Source of the DNA: JAJEDW01 sp963555775
GTDB lineage: Bacteria; Acidobacteriota; Terriglobia; 20CM-2-55-15
Direction of reading: 5' to 3'
DNA: 64,000 bases
Assembly: GCA_963555775.3 (NCBI GenBank)
Contig: CAUVWY020000010.1
Coordinates: forward strand, 434,001-498,000
Shown here: positions 60,271 to 64,000 of the stretch, one piece after another
How the letters are laid out: each line of letters begins with the position of its first letter
How positions within the stretch are numbered: position 1 is the first letter of the stretch
The notes under the pieces: generated by a model
The model's database searches: none
Told to the model about the DNA's origin: nothing
The model's input: the letters and a program-made list of their open reading frames with translations, nothing else
Program-made: the position numbers and the translations under genes

Positions 60271-62664
60271 ATGAAGCATTTGAACGCTGCCAATCGGACA
60301 CTGGTTGCGGGTGTCGCGTTGGTGCTGGCCTCATGGATCACGGACGGTCAAACGGCGGGCCAAGGGCCATCCGGCGACGCGTTTCTCAGCACATCCGGCC
60401 GTGCGCTTCTCGATCGGTACTGCGTCGGTTGCCACAATCAATACCAGCCGACAGCGGGATTGGCCTTGGACGGGGCCGCTGACCTCGCCTCGAATCCGGC
60501 CGCCTGGGAGAAGGTCGTCCGGAAGCTCCGCGCAGGCCTGATGCCTCCGGCCGGGCAGCCGCGCCCCCAGCACGAGGTTGCGCAAGACTTTGCCGCCAGC
60601 CTCGAAGTCGAACTCGATCGTCTGTCTCAAACTGCAGTCAACCCCGGCCGTCCCGCTCTCCATCGTCTCAACCGGACCGAGTATCAGAACGCCGTGCGCG
60701 ACCTGCTTGAGTTGGAAGTCGATGCCGCCTCTCTGCTGCCCCCGGACGATTCGAGCCACGGATTTGACAACGTTGCGGCTTCGCTCGGTGTCTCGCCGGC
60801 TTTGCTGGAGCGGTACGTTTCCGCTGCCGTTGCTGTCAGCCGCCTCGCCGTTGGCGATCCGGCGATTCCGCCAAGCCACGATGTATATCGAACTGCGGGG
60901 GATCTGTCCCAGACGACCCACATAGACGGGCTTCCCCTGGGCACGCGCGGCGGGCTGCGGGTCCGTCATCATTTCCCGCTGGATGGCGAATACGCCATCA
61001 AGGCCAATATGCTGCTTGCACCGGCTCAGACACGCATGGGCGCGGCAACTGGAGGCGAACAACTTGAGATCATCCTCGACGGGGAACGGGTGGGCCTGTT
61101 CAACGTAGACGACGAAGATGATCTGGCCGGAATGGAGGTCCGGGTCCAGGTTCCGGCAGGTCCGCATTGGGTGGGTGCCGCGTTTCTCTCGCGGAACTTC
61201 AAGTCCGACGACGCGATCCGGCCTCTGCTGAAGAGCACGTTCGACCCCACGATCTGCATCCAGGCCGGATGGACCTGCTTGCCGCACCTGGGGACGATCA
61301 GCATTGCAGGGCCGCTGACGGTTACCGGTTCCGGTGAGACACCAAGCCGGAAGAAAGTTTTCGCCTGCCGTCCGCAGACAGCGGCCGAGGAGCTGTCATG
61401 CGTCCGCCAGATCGTATCGACTCTGGGGAATCAGGCCTACCGCCGTCCGGTCACCGACGAGGACCTGGAAGTCCTGCTGGAGTTCTACGAGCGTGGACGT
61501 GCTGGAGGGAGCTTTGAAACCGGTATCGAGATGGCGCTTCAGCGGATATTGGCCAGTCCCGAGTTTGTCTTCCGGTTCATTGCCGAGCCCGGGAACGTAC
61601 CTCCCGGCGGCACCTATTACATCAGCGACATAGAGTTGGCCTCAAGGCTTTCGTTCTTCTTGTGGAGCACGATTCCCGACGGGGAGCTCCTCGATCTGGC
61701 GGCAGCCGGCAGGCTTCGACAGCCCGGCGTGCTTGAGGGGCAGGTCCGGAGAATGTTGGCCCACTCGCGCTCGGACGCGATGATCCAGAACTTCGCTGGG
61801 CAATGGTTATATCTCCGGAATCTCGACACGACAAGTCCCGTGCCGGCCGACTTTCCACATTTCGACGACAACCTCCGGCAGGCGTTCAAGCGCGAGACGG
61901 AGCTGTTTTTCGAGAGCATCGTGCGCGAAGATCGCAACGTATTGGAATTGCTGACGGCCGACTACACCTTTGTTAACGAGCGCCTGGCACGCCACTATGG
62001 CATTCCAAACGTGTATGGCAGCCACTTCCGTCGCCTGCGCCTGGGTCCCGCATATGACGTCCGCCACGGTTTGCTGGGGAAGGGAAGCGTCCTGTTTGTA
62101 ACGTCGTACCCCAACCGGACCTCGCCCGTGGTGCGAGGGAAATGGATTCTGGAGCAGATTCTGGGCTCTCCGCCGCCGGCGCCGCCTCCAGACGTTCCCG
62201 AACTGGCGGAGCAGACGCGCGAGGAAGTCGAGCGCGGCCAAGCCAACTCTGTGCGCACCAGGCTCGAAGCCCATCGGGCGAATGCCGCTTGCGCGTCGTG
62301 TCACAACATCATGGACCCCATCGGTCTGTCGCTGGAAAACTTCGATGCGATTGGCGCTTGGAGGACGAAGGATGAAAGCGGGGCGGTGATCGACGCGTCG
62401 AGCGAACTTGTCGACGGCACGCGGGTCGATGGCCCATCGAGTTTGCGTGCGGCATTGCTTCGATATTCTGACCAGTTTGTGCGAACGTTCACTGAGAACC
62501 TTATGGTGTACGGTCTGGGTCGGGGCGTTGAGTATTACGACATGCCCGTCGTCCGTTCGATCACGCGCGAGGCGGCCCGAGATGACTACCGATTCTCGGC
62601 AATTGTGATGGGTATTGTTAACAGCGCACCCTTTCAGATGAAGATCAAGGAAACGGGTGATTGA
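60271..62664 (+). CDS. DUF1587/1595/1592/1588/1585 multidomain cytochrome (cassette B)
   Basis: From ATG 60271 (MKHLNAANRTLVAGVALVLASWITDGQTAG) the product has 797 residues, identical in length to the cassette A protein. It has heme motif CVGCHN, DUF1587 (LNRTEYQNAVRDLLELEVDAASLLPPDDSSHGFDNVAASLGVSPALLERYVSAA), DUF1595 (CVRQIVSTLGNQAYRRPVTDEDLEVLLEFYERGR), DUF1592 (MALQRILASPEFVFRF, ELASRLSFFLWSTIPDGELLD, VNERLARHYGIPNVYGSHFRR), DUF1588 (CASCHNIMDPIGLSLENFDAIGAWR) and DUF1585 (LRAALLRYSDQFVRTFTENLMVYGLGRGVEYYDMPVVRSI). A GTG at 60256 is an alternative start. It is 117 bp upstream of its DUF1552 partner. Confidence 0.92.
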   Translation: MKHLNAANRTLVAGVALVLASWITDGQTAGQGPSGDAFLSTSGRALLDRYCVGCHNQYQPTAGLALDGAADLASNPAAWEKVVRKLRAGLMPPAGQPRPQHEVAQDFAASLEVELDRLSQTAVNPGRPALHRLNRTEYQNAVRDLLELEVDAASLLPPDDSSHGFDNVAASLGVSPALLERYVSAAVAVSRLAVGDPAIPPSHDVYRTAGDLSQTTHIDGLPLGTRGGLRVRHHFPLDGEYAIKANMLLAPAQTRMGAATGGEQLEIILDGERVGLFNVDDEDDLAGMEVRVQVPAGPHWVGAAFLSRNFKSDDAIRPLLKSTFDPTICIQAGWTCLPHLGTISIAGPLTVTGSGETPSRKKVFACRPQTAAEELSCVRQIVSTLGNQAYRRPVTDEDLEVLLEFYERGRAGGSFETGIEMALQRILASPEFVFRFIAEPGNVPPGGTYYISDIELASRLSFFLWSTIPDGELLDLAAAGRLRQPGVLEGQVRRMLAHSRSDAMIQNFAGQWLYLRNLDTTSPVPADFPHFDDNLRQAFKRETELFFESIVREDRNVLELLTADYTFVNERLARHYGIPNVYGSHFRRLRLGPAYDVRHGLLGKGSVLFVTSYPNRTSPVVRGKWILEQILGSPPPAPPPDVPELAEQTREEVERGQANSVRTRLEAHRANAACASCHNIMDPIGLSLENFDAIGAWRTKDESGAVIDASSELVDGTRVDGPSSLRAALLRYSDQFVRTFTENLMVYGLGRGVEYYDMPVVRSITREAARDDYRFSAIVMGIVNSAPFQMKIKETGD

Positions 62665-62781
62665 AGTGGTGTCCGCCACCCGGAACCTCGGTGAGTGATT
62701 GAGATGGCGTTTGGATCGAAGAACCGACCCCTAAGCCTCGGCGCCGATGGTTCAGGCGTTTGGACGGGAGCCTAGATAACC

Positions 62782-64000
62782 ATGTTCCTGAGTCAAAAGC
62801 ACATTCCCCGCCGGATGTTTCTCCGAGGCATGGGGGTCACGCTGGCCCTGCCCCTGCTGGACGCGATGGTCCCAGCACTGAAGGCTCAGGCGCCGTCCAG
62901 GCCCCGTGTTGCCTTCGTATACATTCCGCACGGGGCGAGCATGCCGTATTGGACGCCTCTGGCCAGGGGTGCCGGTCTCGACTTTGCCCCCGAGATTTTT
63001 GAGAATCCTCAGCTTCAGTTCGATCGTGCCTCCGAAGGTGCTGACTTTCAATTGTCCGAGATCCTGACGCCGCTCGAGGCGTTCCGCAGTCGGATGACGA
63101 TTGTGAGCGGTCTTGCCCATCGGATGGCTGACGCCCAGCCCGGCGAAAAAGGCGGGGACCATGCGACACCGGCTGCCGTCTTCTTGAGCGGGGCGCATCC
63201 TCGGATGACCACTGGTCAGGACGTGCGCTTGGGGGCAACCGTCGATCAGGTCATGGCCAAGAGCATCGGTCAGGATACACCCCTGCCTTCGCTCGAACTG
63301 GGCATCGAGGACGTCGGTGCCACCGGAACCTGCGGATCGGGTTACAGCTGTGCTTACAGCAATACGATTTCCTGGGAAACACCCACGAAACCGCTTCCTG
63401 TCGAGATTCGACCGCGTGTCGTCTTCGATCGGCTCTTCGGGGACGGGAGCACACCTGAAGAGCGGTTAGCTCTAAAGGCGCAGAAGCGGAGCATTCTGGA
63501 TTCGATCACCCACGACGTCACCCGTTTGCGCGGCTTGATCGGCCCCAGCGATCGGTCCAGGCTGGATCAATACCTGGACGACATACGGGAAATCGAGAGA
63601 CGGCTAGAAATTTCCCAGGATCAAGAGGAGGACGTTGCGTCGCCGAGCGTCATCGGCGTGCCCGAATCCTTCGAGGAACACGCCGACCTGATGTTCGATC
63701 TGATGACACTGGCATTCAAGTCGGAGATTACACGGATCTCGACGATCATGCTGGGGCGAGAGTTGAGCGTGCGCAGTTTCCCCGAAAGCGGTCACAACGG
63801 TGGCTGGCACGGCACATCGCATCACGGGCAAAATCCCGAGCGGATGCGGAACTGGGCGAAAGTGAACAAGTATCACGTGGGCGTACTGAAGACTTTCCTC
63901 GACAGACTCCAGGCGACTCCAGATGGGGACGGCAATCTGCTGGACCATTCCATGATTCTTTATGGCAGTGGACTCAGTAATGGCAATCAGCACAACCACT
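62782..64000 (+). CDS. DUF1552 protein with Tat signal (cassette B), truncated by the window end
   Basis: The frame runs from ATG 62782 to the end of the window without a stop (406 codons seen). It starts MFLSQKHIPRRMFLRGMGVTLALPLLDAM, a twin-arginine signal parallel to the cassette A protein. It shares VAFVYIPHGASMPYWTP, GGDHATPAAVFLSGAHPRM, ELGIEDVGATGTCGSGYSCAYSNTISWETPTKPLP, LDDIREIERRLEIS, NGGWHGTSHHGQNPERM and DHSMILYGSGLSNGNQHNH with DUF1552. About 40 C-terminal residues are missing compared with cassette A. It follows the cassette B cytochrome on the same strand. Confidence 0.92.
   Translation, partial: MFLSQKHIPRRMFLRGMGVTLALPLLDAMVPALKAQAPSRPRVAFVYIPHGASMPYWTPLARGAGLDFAPEIFENPQLQFDRASEGADFQLSEILTPLEAFRSRMTIVSGLAHRMADAQPGEKGGDHATPAAVFLSGAHPRMTTGQDVRLGATVDQVMAKSIGQDTPLPSLELGIEDVGATGTCGSGYSCAYSNTISWETPTKPLPVEIRPRVVFDRLFGDGSTPEERLALKAQKRSILDSITHDVTRLRGLIGPSDRSRLDQYLDDIREIERRLEISQDQEEDVASPSVIGVPESFEEHADLMFDLMTLAFKSEITRISTIMLGRELSVRSFPESGHNGGWHGTSHHGQNPERMRNWAKVNKYHVGVLKTFLDRLQATPDGDGNLLDHSMILYGSGLSNGNQHNH

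Overview
This is a GC-rich bacterial chromosome segment, most likely from an Acidobacteriota lineage. The evidence is a very large TonB-dependent receptor with an N-terminal carboxypeptidase-regulatory-like domain, paired DUF1592-type cytochrome and DUF1552 proteins, many TPR proteins, and intergenic repeats that translate into a repetitive GNAGILPAR-type peptide. The assignment rests on gene content only; the window has no rRNA and no intact tRNA.

Layout. 0-2.2 kb: start of a pabA/trpG-like amidotransferase, a BASS-family transporter and a LigB-type extradiol dioxygenase. 2.3-9.5 kb: a compact minus-strand signalling locus with an ammonium transporter, STAS antagonist, response-regulator/PP2C phosphatase, HATPase anti-sigma-type kinase, LivK-like periplasmic binding protein and a HAMP histidine kinase, which together form a partner-switching module. 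9.9-14.8 kb: YjbQ-family protein, TPR protein, two tandem DUF507 proteins, a GAF-GAF-ANTAR regulator and a DedA/VTT membrane protein. 15.6-20.9 kb: trans-sulfuration PLP enzyme, fatty-acid hydroxylase, M48 protease, semialdehyde dehydrogenase and an NMT1/THI5-like binding protein. 21.5-28.5 kb: one operon with an ECF sigma factor, a zinc-finger/FecR anti-sigma protein with a very long C-terminal region, and two ABC ATPase/permease pairs. 28.8-31.2 kb: 6-phosphogluconate dehydrogenase plus an FGGY sugar kinase. 31.2-31.7 kb: the 3' remnant of a nitric oxide reductase gene abutting an apparent IS21-type end. 31.9-34.8 kb: an overlapping trio of MscS-like channel, soluble MgtE-N/CBS paralogue and MgtE. 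35-40.2 kb: two small membrane proteins, HupE/UreJ, a DUF481 outer-membrane protein and TypA/BipA. 40.9-48.2 kb: the large TonB receptor, a TPR protein, and a cytochrome/monooxygenase-fold/TPR protein. 48.3-50.8 kb: a complete IS21-family element with a 6-bp target duplication. 50.8-64 kb: an unrecognised protein, a diheme cytochrome, a DUF1552/DUF1592 pair (minus), an ankyrin protein, a decayed ISNCY-type transposase, and a second DUF1592/DUF1552 pair (plus, running off the end).

The main unexplained structure is a dispersed family of short intergenic elements. There are five copies, at about 14.8, 21.1, 28.5, 51.8 and 60.0 kb. They share two distinct conserved termini that end in a roughly 15-bp inverted repeat, and they have variable GC-rich interiors, one of which holds a 57-bp tandem array. 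They look like MITE- or REP-type non-autonomous elements. Other points worth a second look are an A9 homopolymer that appears to frameshift the ammonium transporter start, the norB/IS21 scar, the MscS-MgtE trio, the sigma/FecR/ABC operon and the duplicated DUF1592/DUF1552 cassettes.
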